Counted from the first letter of the stretch, positions 17,206 through 26,484 are shown. The stretch is 58,820 nucleotides of DNA from Arthrobacter sp. ISL-85 (GCF_018613675.1 NZ_JAGGPQ010000034.1:1-58820); one strand, 5' to 3'. Program-made: numbers and translations. The notes: generated by a model from the sequence alone, not told the origin.

Positions 17206-17238
17206 GGGAGGAGGACCGGAGTGTCCCGCCCTCCTCCC
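17206..17238 (-). terminator. Probable terminator of the GH42 operon
   Basis: GGGAGGAGG (17206-17214) can pair with CCTCCTCCC (17230-17238), 15-nt loop, 15 bases past the GH42 stop on the minus strand. There is no clear U tract. Confidence 0.5.
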
Positions 17239-17252
17239 TGCGCTCCAGCCAG

Positions 17253-19379
17253 TTAGCTATCGGCTTCCTGCTTGGAAGTTTCGATTAGGACTCGCACGTC
17301 CCAGGCCGCGAGCTCAATCTTGGTGAAATTGTTCTGCTCGGGGTGGAGAAGGTCGTCCACGAAAACCGGCGCGGCAATCGTGACGGGTTCCCACCCCCAG
17401 TTGTGCACGAAGTGTAGACGGCGACCGTCGGCGTTTGTCGCCGAGTGTACGGTGACCGCTTCGGGCAGGTCTTCCCAGCCTGCGTTGTGGTCCGGGGCGA
17501 GCCAGCGAATCAGGTCTGCTGCCAGTTCGGTATTTGGAAGCGTGCCGATCGTGGTGATCCTGCCGCTCCCGGCCCGCGGCGGCGAGGTTGTGATGGCGGG
17601 GTAGCGGCCGAACTGCGGATGGATGTAGCTGGCCACGGCGGTGCCATCGTGCTGCTCGAGGTAGTCGACCCAGCGGGTCGCGAGGCTTCCCGTCGAAAGC
17701 TGGAATCCTTCTGCTGCCTCCAGTTCGAGCGGGTCGGTGAGCTGGGAGAATTCCTGGTAGCTGACTCCTGCTTGTTTGGCGAGGCGGGAAGGTTTGGTTT
17801 CGAGCCGGGCCCGTGCCTCGTGGTCTGCGTACGCGGTGCGCATGCCCAGTACGAGGTGTCCGCCAGCTTCCGCGTAGGCCCGGAGCCAGTCCAGCAGTTC
17901 GTCATCGGCGATGTACAGGCCGGCGGCGATCAAGACGGGCAGTTCCCTGGCTACTTGGGCAGGATCCAGCCTCTGGCCCGCATTGCCGGTGATCTGGCGG
18001 TCATGCAGGATCCGGACGGGGGCTCCCGCCCGGAAGGCACCTTGGTAGAAGGCTTCGAAAATCTTCTGATAGGAGCGTTCGTCTCCTGTCATTGGCGCCT
18101 CGGACAGGAAACAGGGCTGGCCTGCCAGGCCCCATTTGGAGTCGTTCGAGTAGATCATCCCTATGCTTGCGTCCGGGGTGAGGCCGACCAGTGCTTTGTC
18201 GGCCGTCTTGAGTTCCGCCCCGAGTTGCGCCAGCTCATGGTAGACGCGTCCGGGTTTCTGGTCGTGCGGGAGGACACCAACCCAATAGGTTTCTGTGCCG
18301 TAGTGGTTGGTCGCCCAATGCCAGTATTCGATCATCTCGGCGCCGCGGGAGATGAACGCGTATGCGGCCTGCCGCCATTGTCCATCAAACGCCGGATATT
18401 GCATGGCTGATCCGCCGATGGCTCCTGCATTGGTTTCGGTGACCAGGAACGGTGCCTGTTTGGATGAGTACATACGGTCACCGCTTTGGAAGAGCGTCCA
18501 GGCGCCGCTGGTTGCCCACCCCTGGGGTGTGCTGCTGGACGGCGGGATGGCGAAAGCGTCCTGCATGGCGTAGTAAGGGTTGCCTGCAGTGACGTCGAAA
18601 TCCCGGGTCATGTCCTGGTCGTGCTGGGAAGGCCGGTCGTAGGCGATGCAGGTGGTGACGAACTGCTCGGGGGTGGAGTATTCCCGGACGAGAGCGGCCT
18701 GCCATTGAAGGAATTCGGTGGTGAGCCGGGCCTGGAAACGGCGCCAGGCGAGGTCGTATTGCGGCTGGGCGTTGTTGTCCGGTGTCCAGAGGTCGGCCCA
18801 GGTGGAGAGCTGATGGGACCAGTAAACCAGGCCCCATTCCTTGTTGAGGTTCTCCACTGTTCCGTACTGGTGCCTAAGTTCGTCCGTGAAGCGCTGGAAG
18901 ACGCCGCGATTGTGGAAGGCGAGCAGGCCCGGCTCGTTATCGACTTGGTAGCCGATCACGGCTGGGTGGGTTGCGAAGCGTTGGACGATTTTGCGGATGA
19001 TGCGTTCGGCGTGGAATTTGAAGGCCGGGTGGGTGTAGTCCACTTCCTGGCGGGCTCCCCATCCCAGGGGCTGGCCGGTTTTCGGCTCTCCGGCGATTTC
19101 CGGGTAGCGGCGGGCGAGCCACATGGGAATGGCGTAGGTCGGGGTGCCCAGGATCACGGAGATGCCGCGTTTGTGGGCGCCGTCCAGGACCGGGGTCATC
19201 CATTCCAGGTCAAATTTGCCGTCCTCGGGCTCCCACTGGGACCAGGTGGATTCGCCGACGCGGATGACGGTCATGTTGGCCGCTGCCATGAGATCGAGAT
19301 CCTGCTCAAGGCGGGGGGAGGGTTGGTATTCGTGGTAGTAGGCGGCGCCGAAGAGCACTTTGCGGGGTCGTTCAGACAT
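17253..19379 (-). CDS. GH42 beta-galactosidase
   Basis: 708 residues from ATG 19379. The (beta/alpha)8 domain begins KVLFGAAYYHEYQPSPRLEQ. The acid/base Glu149 lies in GYQVDNEPG and the nucleophile Glu315 in FLVTETNAGA, both at the expected spacing for GH42. A trimerisation-like domain (SEAPMTGDERSYQKIFEAFY onward) and a short C-terminal beta domain follow. There is no signal peptide, so the enzyme acts inside the cell. It is the last gene of a LacI / SBP / permease / permease / GH42 set, so it probably cleaves an imported beta-galactoside or galacto-oligosaccharide. Confidence 0.93.
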   Translation of the reverse strand: MSERPRKVLFGAAYYHEYQPSPRLEQDLDLMAAANMTVIRVGESTWSQWEPEDGKFDLEWMTPVLDGAHKRGISVILGTPTYAIPMWLARRYPEIAGEPKTGQPLGWGARQEVDYTHPAFKFHAERIIRKIVQRFATHPAVIGYQVDNEPGLLAFHNRGVFQRFTDELRHQYGTVENLNKEWGLVYWSHQLSTWADLWTPDNNAQPQYDLAWRRFQARLTTEFLQWQAALVREYSTPEQFVTTCIAYDRPSQHDQDMTRDFDVTAGNPYYAMQDAFAIPPSSSTPQGWATSGAWTLFQSGDRMYSSKQAPFLVTETNAGAIGGSAMQYPAFDGQWRQAAYAFISRGAEMIEYWHWATNHYGTETYWVGVLPHDQKPGRVYHELAQLGAELKTADKALVGLTPDASIGMIYSNDSKWGLAGQPCFLSEAPMTGDERSYQKIFEAFYQGAFRAGAPVRILHDRQITGNAGQRLDPAQVARELPVLIAAGLYIADDELLDWLRAYAEAGGHLVLGMRTAYADHEARARLETKPSRLAKQAGVSYQEFSQLTDPLELEAAEGFQLSTGSLATRWVDYLEQHDGTAVASYIHPQFGRYPAITTSPPRAGSGRITTIGTLPNTELAADLIRWLAPDHNAGWEDLPEAVTVHSATNADGRRLHFVHNWGWEPVTIAAPVFVDDLLHPEQNNFTKIELAAWDVRVLIETSKQEADS

Positions 19380-19411
19380 GAATTCGTACTTTCGTTGTGG
19401 GAAGGGTGGGG

Positions 19412-20320
19412 TCAAGCTTTGACGGCACCGGTGCCGAGGCCGGACTGCCAGTAGCGCTGGAGGAACAGGAACGCGGCCATGAGGGGTAGCACCGATACCA
19501 GTGACCCGGTGATGACCGTGGAGAACAGTGCCTGGGAGCCAGACCCTGCTGCTGATGCCGCCTGCCATTGGGCAAGGCCGACCGGAAGCGGGAACAGTTC
19601 GGGACTGTTGAGCATGATGAGGGGCAGGAAGTAGTTGTTCCAGGACGCCACGAGCGCGAAAAGCAGCACTGTGATGGAGCCGGGTACGAGGAGCCGAAGA
19701 ACGATTTGAAGGAAGATGCGCATTTCGCTGGCGCCGTCGACGCGTGCCGCTTCGATGAGTGAGTCCGGGACTGCGTCGGCTGCGTAGACCCTCATGAGGT
19801 ACACGCCGAAGGGGCTCACCAACGAGGGCAGGATCACTGCCCAGGGAGTGTTGGTCAGGTTCGCGCCAGCGAAAAGCAGATACGTGGGGATGGCCAGGGC
19901 CGTCAACGGGATCATCACTGCGCCCAGCACTACGGTGAACATCGCGTTCCCGCCAGGGAACCTGTATTTTGCGAAGGCGTAGCCAGCAGCGGTGGCTAGG
20001 ACTGACGCGCCCAGGCCACTAACGACGGCGTAGATGATGCTGTTGACCATCCAATGGACGAAGACGCCGTTCTGGAAGGTGAAAACGTTGTTCAGATTCT
20101 CGGCCAGGTTCATGTTCGAGAACCAGAGACCGAAGCTGCTGAACAAGTCCTCGTTTGCCTTGGTGGAGGCAACGATGAGCCAGAAGATAGGCAGGAGGAA
20201 ATAGACAAGGCACAGCAGCATGGCAACGGTGAGAAGCGTGCTGCGGCCCGAACGTTTGCGCCGCGGTGGCGTTGTGGCCTGGCTTCCTAGTGTGAGGCGG
20301 TCAGCGACTGTGGCGGTCAC
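19412..20320 (-). CDS. CUT1 ABC sugar permease (MalG type)
   Basis: 302 residues from GTG 20320, which overlaps the upstream permease stop (GTGA, 20317-20320). Six helices are expected; the first is STLLTVAMLLCLVYFLLPIF. The EAA loop that contacts the ATPase is EAARVDGASEMRIFLQIVLR at about residues 195-214. With its partner permease and the binding protein it forms the importer feeding the GH42 enzyme. No ATPase gene is nearby, so a shared MsiK-type ATPase is likely. Confidence 0.9.
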   Translation of the reverse strand: MTATVADRLTLGSQATTPPRRKRSGRSTLLTVAMLLCLVYFLLPIFWLIVASTKANEDLFSSFGLWFSNMNLAENLNNVFTFQNGVFVHWMVNSIIYAVVSGLGASVLATAAGYAFAKYRFPGGNAMFTVVLGAVMIPLTALAIPTYLLFAGANLTNTPWAVILPSLVSPFGVYLMRVYAADAVPDSLIEAARVDGASEMRIFLQIVLRLLVPGSITVLLFALVASWNNYFLPLIMLNSPELFPLPVGLAQWQAASAAGSGSQALFSTVITGSLVSVLPLMAAFLFLQRYWQSGLGTGAVKA

Positions 20321-21255
20321 GATGCCTTTTCCTTTCTGTTTGCGGTCAGCTGGACGCCATAGCTGACGGCCATGATGACGATCCCGAGAAGGAAGGCAAT
20401 GGCCGCGGCGTAGTTGGCGTCCTGGTTGACGAAGGAGAGCTGAAAGGCGTACATGTTCGGTGTGTAGTCCTGACCAATGGCTGCTGGGGCGATGACGCGC
20501 AGGAGGTTCGGTTCGTTGAAGAGCTGGAATGACCCGATGACAGAGAAGATTGTGGTCAGCAACAAGGCGCCTTTGATGGCGGGTATCTTGATTGACCATG
20601 CCACCCTCCATTCGCCAGCCCCGTCGACCCGCGCCGCCTCGTACAGTTCGGCGGGTATGGACCTGAGGGCCGCGTACATAACGATCATGTTGTAGCCGAC
20701 GAATCCCCAGGTCACGATGTTCATGATCGAGAAGAGGACGTTGCCCCCGGCGAGGAAGTCGGGCGCCGGAAGCCCAAGTGACTTGGCCAGTTGTGCGAAC
20801 GGGCCGAAGTCTTTTCCGTACAGGTAGCCCCACATTAAGGTGGCGATCACGCTTGGGATTGCGTACGGCAGGAACACGCCAAGACGGATGAACTTTTGCA
20901 GGCGCAGCATTCCGCTGTCCAGAATGAGGGCGAAGAGTAGAGACAGGCCAAGCATGACCGGAACCTGGATGACAAGGAAGAGGGCCATACGGCCGACCCC
21001 ACCGAGGAACGATGCGTCGGTCAGGGCACGCGCGTAGTTGTCCATCCCGACAAATGAGACGCCGCCGATGAGCTGCTTCTTGAAGAGGGAGAGATAGCCG
21101 GCGTAGGCGAGAGGTACAGCAATCATCAATGTGAAGGCGATCATAAACGGCATGGACAATGCATAGGCCGCCACGTACTGGCGCCGCCGCGCGATGTTCG
21201 CTGTCTTCCTGGGCGGGGTCCGCTGTGCTTGTCGGGAAGAAGTCTCAGCTTGCAA
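20317..21255 (-). CDS. CUT1 ABC sugar permease (MalF type)
   Basis: About 312 residues if translation starts at TTG 21255, which overlaps the end of the binding-protein gene by a few codons; no ATG precedes the first helix, so the start is uncertain. The first helix is YALSMPFMIAFTLMIAVPLA. The EAA loop reads EAARVDGAGEWRVAWSIKIP. It is translationally coupled to both neighbours. It is part of the GH42-linked importer. Confidence 0.88.
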   Translation of the reverse strand: MQAETSSRQAQRTPPRKTANIARRRQYVAAYALSMPFMIAFTLMIAVPLAYAGYLSLFKKQLIGGVSFVGMDNYARALTDASFLGGVGRMALFLVIQVPVMLGLSLLFALILDSGMLRLQKFIRLGVFLPYAIPSVIATLMWGYLYGKDFGPFAQLAKSLGLPAPDFLAGGNVLFSIMNIVTWGFVGYNMIVMYAALRSIPAELYEAARVDGAGEWRVAWSIKIPAIKGALLLTTIFSVIGSFQLFNEPNLLRVIAPAAIGQDYTPNMYAFQLSFVNQDANYAAAIAFLLGIVIMAVSYGVQLTANRKEKAS

Positions 21256-22615
21256 CGGTGAAGCCCTGTCCCTTGGCGTACTGCACCAGGTCATCCTGCC
21301 AGGCCGACAATGCGGCGTTGAGATCCCCGCGGTCACCGATGGCTTTGCCCATGGTCTTGTCGTAGCTGCTGGCGGCGTAGTCGTTGAAGGGCAGGAACTG
21401 GAAGCCCTCCTGGACAGTCGAGGAGATGTCGGTGAACTGCTGGTTGACCTTCTGGCCACCATAAAAGCTTGACGGGGCGTCAGCGAAAGCGGGGTTCTTG
21501 AGGGTTTTCGTCGATGGCGGGAAGAGGAACTGTTCGTTGGCAAGGGTCAGCGCGGCCTTGTCATCGGTATTGACGAAGCGGGCCAGCATTGCCGCGGCAA
21601 TGGGGTTCTCGCTGGACTTCAGGACGGCGTCGGTGGAACCGCCGTAGTTGCCGCTGGCCGGCTTGGAGGGGTCCCACTGGGGCAGTGGTGCGGCACGCCA
21701 TTTGCCAGCCGTGCTCTTTGCTGTTCCTTGGAGGAAGACCGGCCCCCATGCACCTGTCAGCCACGACGCGTACTTTCCGCTGTTCAGGCCCTGGTACCAG
21801 GCGTCGGCGAAGTCGGGTTCGTTCCCTATGTTCCCGGACCGGAAGAGATCGTTCCAGAAGGAGGTGACCTTCTTGCAGGCGGCGTCTCCGGTGAGGTTGA
21901 TCTTGACGTTCTTGGTTCCGTCGTAGGAGAAGGGTCGGCCGCCGGCCTGCCAGAAGAGACCGAGCATGTTCGCTTCCGAGCTGGGGGCCCAGTTGACAAG
22001 CATGCTTGAGGGGTTCTTGCCCCGATATGTGGAGACCGCGGCCGCGAAGTCGTCCCACGTTTTGGGGACGGTGAGTCCGGCGGCCGTGAACAGGTCTTCG
22101 CGGTACAGCATGCCCATCGGGCCTGTGTCCTGCGGTACTCCGTAGATACCCTTGCCACCGGGCGACACCCCGTCCCAAACCCAGGCCGGGTAGTCGGACT
22201 TCAAGTCGCCAATACCGTAAGCCGTGAGGTCCAGGAGGTTGTCCGTAAGGGTGAACGATGGCAGTTTGTCGAACTCCATCTGCACCACATCCGGGGCTCC
22301 CTTTCCGGCCTGGATTGCCGCCCGGAGCTTCTGGTAGTGGGCCCCGCCCTGGCCGACGTTCACCACCTCGACCTTCATGGCAGGGTACTTGGCTTGGAAC
22401 AAGTCGACTTCTTTCTGGATGTCTGGCACCCATGTCCAGAAAGTCAGCTTGGTGTCCTTTTTCATGGCCGCGTCAATATCAGCCTGCGAGACGGGGGAGG
22501 AGGCGCCGCCCGACGCCGAGGACGTCCCGCCGCCACAGGCAGTGAGAGCGCTAACACTTAAGGCAGCAAGAGGAAACGCGGCCAGGATGGAGCGACGTGA
22601 AATATCTCGTGACAT
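21245..22615 (-). CDS. CUT1 extracellular sugar-binding lipoprotein
   Basis: 456 residues with a twin-arginine-like start (SRRSILAAFPLAALSVSA) and a lipobox LTAC, Cys27. The family 1 solute-binding pattern follows: LTFWTWVPDIQKEVDLFQAK, then VEVVNVGQGGAHYQKLRAAI, and QKVNQQFTDISSTVQEGFQF near the end. It delivers sugar to the two permeases downstream. A LacI-like palindrome lies in its signal-peptide codons (22543-22556). The role in beta-galactoside uptake is inferred from the GH42 neighbour. Confidence 0.92.
   Translation of the reverse strand: MSRDISRRSILAAFPLAALSVSALTACGGGTSSASGGASSPVSQADIDAAMKKDTKLTFWTWVPDIQKEVDLFQAKYPAMKVEVVNVGQGGAHYQKLRAAIQAGKGAPDVVQMEFDKLPSFTLTDNLLDLTAYGIGDLKSDYPAWVWDGVSPGGKGIYGVPQDTGPMGMLYREDLFTAAGLTVPKTWDDFAAAVSTYRGKNPSSMLVNWAPSSEANMLGLFWQAGGRPFSYDGTKNVKINLTGDAACKKVTSFWNDLFRSGNIGNEPDFADAWYQGLNSGKYASWLTGAWGPVFLQGTAKSTAGKWRAAPLPQWDPSKPASGNYGGSTDAVLKSSENPIAAAMLARFVNTDDKAALTLANEQFLFPPSTKTLKNPAFADAPSSFYGGQKVNQQFTDISSTVQEGFQFLPFNDYAASSYDKTMGKAIGDRGDLNAALSAWQDDLVQYAKGQGFTVAS
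22543..22556. promoter_or_regulatory. Possible LacI half-palindrome inside the binding-protein gene
   Basis: TGAGAGCGCTAACA shares the TG-N2-AGCGCT-N2-CA frame of the two operators at the regulator gene. It codes for part of the signal peptide, so it could be chance. Confidence 0.3.
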
Positions 22616-22736
22616 GGCTTCTGCTTTCGAATGGGAGGTGATGTGGATGCGGCAATTCGCCCGTAAGGTCGGCGCGCCGCTGCGCCGGGGAACGTGGATG
22701 ATGTTCGTTCTTACGGGAGTTTAAGAAGCTGATCAC

Positions 22737-23792
22737 TCAGCGCGGGTTGCCGAGACAAGGTGCCGTGGATGCCCGCACGATCAGCTCAGTAGGAAGATGA
22801 ATGCTCGTCTTTTCCGCCGCGCGTCCTTCAATCAAGTGAATCAATTCGCGGACGGAACGCTCGGCGACGGATGAAAAGTTTTGGCGAACCGTCGTAAGGG
22901 GAACCATCTGATAGGCAGCCTCGGGGACGTCGTCGAAGCCGGCCACTGACATGTCATCCGGGATGTGGAGGCCCTGCTCGGTGAAGGCGCGGATAGCGCC
23001 CATCGCCATGTGGTCGTTCGCGACTACGATTGCAGTCGCAGTTGTTGGATCGAGGGTGAGCGCCGCTTCATATCCCGACTTGGGGGACCAGTCACCCACA
23101 AGGAGGGGTCCAGGGTGGAGTCCCAGGTCCTCCAGCTCTAGCAGCCATCCGTCGCGGCGCCTGGCTGCCGAGTCCCAGCTCAACGGGCCAGCGAGGTGCG
23201 CAATCCGACGGTGCCCAGAATCGTAAAGATGGCGCACGGCAGCTCTTGTGCCAGCTACCTGATCAGAGTCGACCAGCACGTGCTTTACCGACTCCGTCGT
23301 AATGGGGCTGGTGCTGACCAGAGGCATCTCGGCCAGGGCCGACGTTTCGAGATGGAGAATTCCCGCCACGCCGGAAACGATCACTCCCTCGACGCCACGC
23401 ACCATCAGGTAATGGATGGCTTCTTCAAGTTGCGCCTCGGATGCCTCTCTGACCGTGGTGAGTGTCAGGCCGTAGCCAGCCTTCCAAGCGGCCTGCTCCA
23501 GGCTGAACAACCCCGCGGTCGGACCGTAAAGCGAGCTCGCGGTTGCGACTAGTCCGATCTGATGGGTCCGTTGCGTAACTAGGGCGCGAGCGGCTGCGTT
23601 CGGGCGATACCCCAAGGCCGCCACCGAACGAAGGACCTGGGCCCGGACTTGTGGCCGCACATTCGCTTCGTTGTTTACGACGCGGGACACCGTCTTGGAC
23701 GAAACCCCGGCATGAGCTGCGACGTCCGCAAGTCGGGGCAACGCCTGTTTCGATGCTTCTTTGGAGGATGTTCCGACAGCGCTGTCATTCAT
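22737..23792 (-). CDS. LacI-family regulator of the GH42 operon
   Basis: 351 residues. The HTH and hinge are LADVAAHAGVSSKTVSRVVN followed by YRPNAAARALVTQRTHQIGL. The periplasmic-binding-like effector domain includes VANDHMAMGAIRAFTEQGLH and VAGFDDVPEAAYQMVPLTTV, the usual LacI sugar-pocket region. It lies just upstream of, and on the same strand as, the binding-protein gene (121 bases apart). Two palindromes at its own 5' end suggest autoregulation; the ligand is probably a galactoside. Confidence 0.9.
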   Translation of the reverse strand: MNDSAVGTSSKEASKQALPRLADVAAHAGVSSKTVSRVVNNEANVRPQVRAQVLRSVAALGYRPNAAARALVTQRTHQIGLVATASSLYGPTAGLFSLEQAAWKAGYGLTLTTVREASEAQLEEAIHYLMVRGVEGVIVSGVAGILHLETSALAEMPLVSTSPITTESVKHVLVDSDQVAGTRAAVRHLYDSGHRRIAHLAGPLSWDSAARRRDGWLLELEDLGLHPGPLLVGDWSPKSGYEAALTLDPTTATAIVVANDHMAMGAIRAFTEQGLHIPDDMSVAGFDDVPEAAYQMVPLTTVRQNFSSVAERSVRELIHLIEGRAAEKTSIHLPTELIVRASTAPCLGNPR

Positions 23793-23828
23793 GAATGTGA
23801 TCTAACTCGCTTACTGACAGCGCTGTCA
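23774..23828. promoter_or_regulatory. Paired LacI operators TGACAGCGCTGTCA
   Basis: A perfect 14-bp palindrome TGACAGCGCTGTCA lies at 23815-23828. A near-identical copy, CGACAGCGCTGTCA, lies at 23774-23787, within codons 2-6 of the LacI gene. They are 41 bp apart, centre to centre, about four helical turns. The core matches the usual LacI/CcpA-type operator shape TG-N2-A-N-CG-N-T-N2-CA. Confidence 0.75.
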
Positions 23829-24203
23829 ACCACGTGGTTGGCATTCGTGACCAATCCGTTACAGTGCGTTGTTGCCGCGGACACACCCGTTCCTGCGCCA
23901 GCCTGGGGCTTCACCTCCACCAACCACTCGTCCATAGCCGCGTCGGGGGCGAGCTGACGGTCTGTTCGCGACGGGCACAGCGCGCCGAGCAAGCCTATAG
24001 GCAACGTTCAGCCACGTCTCGGTGGGGAGCTCGCTGTACGCCGACCTCACGTCAATCGACGACTCCACCACAAGAATGGGACGCATATCAGTTACTCTCA
24101 GCGCCGATAATTGATATTTTGTCGTCTCCGTTGACCAGGGCGTGCCTTTGGCCACCACGGCGGCCCGCATGGGTGCCTGGAACTGTTTTGGAACCTTGGG
24201 GTC
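23829..24203. other. Intergenic, no gene seen
   Basis: It separates the LacI gene from the antitoxin gene. Overlapping frames on both strands are without family features. It probably contains the promoters of both genes. Confidence 0.4.
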
Positions 24204-24545
24204 ATGGATAAGAATTTGCGCGTCCCCGAGGACGTGGATCGTCGTTTGGACCAGCTCGCGGCCGAGGAACACACCTCCAAATCGGCGTTGCTGCTCCAAG
24301 GTGCAGAGCTTGTACTGCAGCGCCACCGCCGAAGCCACGAGATCGGCGAGGGGCTTGGATTCGTGATGAGCCATGATGCTGAGCTTTTGACGCGCCTTGA
24401 GGATGCGCGACCGCGTACCTTGAGATTGAGGACGCGTTGCAGGTCGTTGACCGGCGCGGGTATGCCGGTACCTCATTCCGGTGCGGTCGGGTTGCCCCGG
24501 TTGGCCAACACCAGTTCATGGTTCAGGGCAGCAGGAACGACATGA
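24204..24545 (+). CDS. Ribbon-helix-helix antitoxin read through into a Doc-toxin remnant
   Basis: Residues 1-68 (MDKNLRVPEDVDRRLDQLAA, then SKSALLLQGAELVLQRHRR and MSHDAELLTRLEDA) are a typical small antitoxin of the kind paired with Doc/Fic toxins. Such genes normally stop right after LEDA at a TGA that overlaps the toxin start. Here the codon is CGA (24408-24410), so the frame runs on for 45 unrelated residues. The next frame (about 24411-24470) still reads AYLEIEDALQVVDRRGY, the Doc N-terminus, then diverges and stops. The antitoxin may still fold; the toxin is destroyed. See the finding for the single-base explanation. Confidence 0.7.
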   Translation: MDKNLRVPEDVDRRLDQLAAEEHTSKSALLLQGAELVLQRHRRSHEIGEGLGFVMSHDAELLTRLEDARPRTLRLRTRCRSLTGAGMPVPHSGAVGLPRLANTSSWFRAAGTT

Positions 24546-24559
24546 CCGTTGCGGAATGA
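24411..24559 (+). pseudogene. doc: N-terminal scrap of a Doc (death-on-curing) toxin gene
   Basis: In the frame +1 from the antitoxin the translation is AYLEIEDALQVVDRRGY followed by non-matching residues and a stop at about 24557. Doc proteins normally continue with a Fic fold and an HALIDGNKR active site, which is absent. The expected GTG start (overlapping the antitoxin TGA) has become GCG. Confidence 0.6.
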
Positions 24560-25132
24560 ATGCAGGGCTTTCTGGTGAGCTGTTACAAGGCCGGCGTGGA
24601 AGCGGTGTGCCGATGTTTGTCCCGTGAAAGAGGGTGTTGGCTGTGTACGTCTGCTTTACCAGAGGGGGCGGTAGGCGACGCTGTCGAACGTCAGGTTCAT
24701 ATCTTGGGTTCCTGCTGGCGGGGTCAGAATCGGAAGAAACTGAGCCGAGCTGACGCGCCGACGCTTCAGCCCAACGTCAGGTTGGCGTTACCCAATCGGT
24801 TCTGCCCCGTCTCGTCTCGAAAAGGGGCAGAGCCCGCCCGTCGCCCGTCTTTATCCCGTAGGTACCCGGCTCCTGAAACTGACATACGAGGCGGAATGAT
24901 GTTCACAGAGCTCCTGCGCAGAAGGACTCGTATTCGGCAGCGACTGGCCCTTTCTCGGGTACGAAGTACACACCTTCACTAGCGTCCTCGCTTGGGCGCG
25001 GGGAATCCGGGCCCGTGGGCTGAAACGCAGCATGATGACAACCAACCCGCCTGGACTGCTCGGCGCAGTTTGCAGAACGGACGCAAGTACTCCAACACCG
25101 GCTACCGGTCGGGTTGAGTTTTGCCGGCGGCC
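24560..25132. other. Intergenic, no convincing gene
   Basis: A plus-strand frame of 140 codons (24560-24982) has no domain, several Cys and Arg clusters and no consistent codon bias. I treat the stretch as non-coding or decayed. Confidence 0.4.
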
Positions 25133-25735
25133 TCAGCGGGGTATCAGGAGGCTGATTTGTGTTCTGATGTCCGTCACCAGTGCCTCAATGTCCAATCCAG
25201 CGTTCACACTTGCCGCCATACTCACAAACATTATCGCCGAGACAATGCGCGCCGTCATCGCGGCGTGAAACTCACCAGCCAGTTCTTTCCGGTCCAGGAT
25301 GGCGGCAATGGCTTCCTCGGTTTGCCCCACGATGGATAGGGCAACGCTGTGGTGTGGTTCCGTGGGGTCACCGAAGACCATTTCCCGTAGATAGAAGCGC
25401 CCGTTATCGATCTGGATTCGATTGCACTCCACAATTGGCCGCACGATGGCCATCACCGCATCCAGGGCGTCCGGGATGGTTTCCGCATCAGCCCTGCCCC
25501 GCTCCAGAGCGTCGGCGTAGTGGGCGTTCTGAACGAGGAGGAGGAGTTCTCCCTTGGTCTTGGCGTAGAGGAAAAGGGTTCCGGTGCCGATGTCGGCTTT
25601 GTCGGCGATCTGCTGGGTGGTGACGTCCTGGACCCCGTATTTGGCGAACAGTTCAGAGGCTGCGGCCGTGATGCGGTCCAGCTTTTCCTGCTTGTTCCGC
25701 TCGCGCCGTCCGAGCGGCTGGGATGTGACAGGCAT
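25133..25735 (-). CDS. TetR-family regulator
   Basis: 200 residues from ATG 25735. The N-terminal HTH reads RITAAASELFAKYGVQDVTT, then IADKADIGTGTLFLYAKTKG. The helical ligand domain has no further identifiable motif. The frame remains open upstream without a stop into the decayed EthD-like gene, but the HTH position fixes the start. Downstream of it lies the decayed Doc locus; upstream on the same strand are an EthD remnant, a hydrolase and a quinone-oxidoreductase-like gene, which it probably once controlled. Confidence 0.85.
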   Translation of the reverse strand: MPVTSQPLGRRERNKQEKLDRITAAASELFAKYGVQDVTTQQIADKADIGTGTLFLYAKTKGELLLLVQNAHYADALERGRADAETIPDALDAVMAIVRPIVECNRIQIDNGRFYLREMVFGDPTEPHHSVALSIVGQTEEAIAAILDRKELAGEFHAAMTARIVSAIMFVSMAASVNAGLDIEALVTDIRTQISLLIPR

Positions 25736-25829
25736 ATGGTTCCCTCGGTACGTAAACTGACTGGGCTCAATAATGAGTATATCGACGCCGCGGAGAGTCA
25801 CGCTCTTCAGTCGGCGCCCTACTCTTGGT

Positions 25830-26456
25830 AGCGGGAGGATCCGGCCTCGCTTGACATACGTCAGGGCTGCTTCAACTTCATAGGCGTGGATGGCCGAAAC
25901 AAGTGGGGTCGGCCGATGAGGGAGTTCCGTCAGAATTCCAGTGTCAACCAGGGCGGGAACGAGCCCTTTCTTCACGCTCCGCCGGAACTCGCCATGGCGA
26001 ACATTGGGGCGGCGCCGGAGGTAAATGATTGCGCGGGCCCAGACAGCCTCTGCCGGGGAGGCTATGTCGTACCAGCGCGAGGTGTTGGGCGGGCCGGCAT
26101 AGAGAAGGGTGCGCGGAACACCTTGACCTCGTCCTTGTAGGCCAATGCTGTCTGCTTGCGACCCTTGAGCGGCGAAAGGGCCGATTGGAAGGTGACTTCC
26201 GCGACGCCGTCGATCTTCCGATCTGCCGGGATGGCGGTTTCCACGTCTGTGGTTGGGGGCCATAGGCGGCGGTGTTCGGCGAGATGGATCTGCCGGTACT
26301 CTTCCGTCCCGGTGTGGCGGCGATGATGCCCGAGTGCGGGCCCTTCCAGTAGTCCATGCCGGTTTGGCGGGGCTGATCCCGTCGTACCCATAGCAGGACT
26401 GAGGAAGTCAGGTGTTTTTCCAGGTGCGGCCCGGTTGTTGCAGGTGGGGTGCCCAT
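25830..26456 (-). pseudogene. EthD-domain protein, frameshifted and internally deleted
   Basis: Three minus-strand frames carry consecutive pieces. The first, starting near 26456, has LTSSVLLWVRRDQPRQTGMD and YWKGPHSGIIAATPG. The second has EEYRQIHLAEHRRLWPPTTD and PADRKIDGVAEVTFQSALSP. The third has RTLLYAGPPNTSRWYDIASP, then YLRRRPNVRHGEFRRSVKKG, SAIHAYEVEAALTYVKRGRI. The order matches two-domain EthD proteins that accompany alpha/beta hydrolases in actinobacterial catabolic operons, but the second domain is shortened and at least two frameshifts are present. Confidence 0.65.
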
Positions 26457-26484
26457 GGCTGCCTTCTTCACGCGGACATGGTGG

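Noticed and set aside
17445..18410. 321-codon plus-strand frame
   Set aside because: Antisense to the GH42 gene; no domain.
18486..19454. 322-codon plus-strand frame
   Set aside because: Antisense to the GH42 gene; Val/Gly/Asp-rich shadow.
24560..24982. 140-codon plus-strand frame after the toxin remnant
   Set aside because: No ribosome site, odd Cys/Arg clustering, no domain; probably chance.
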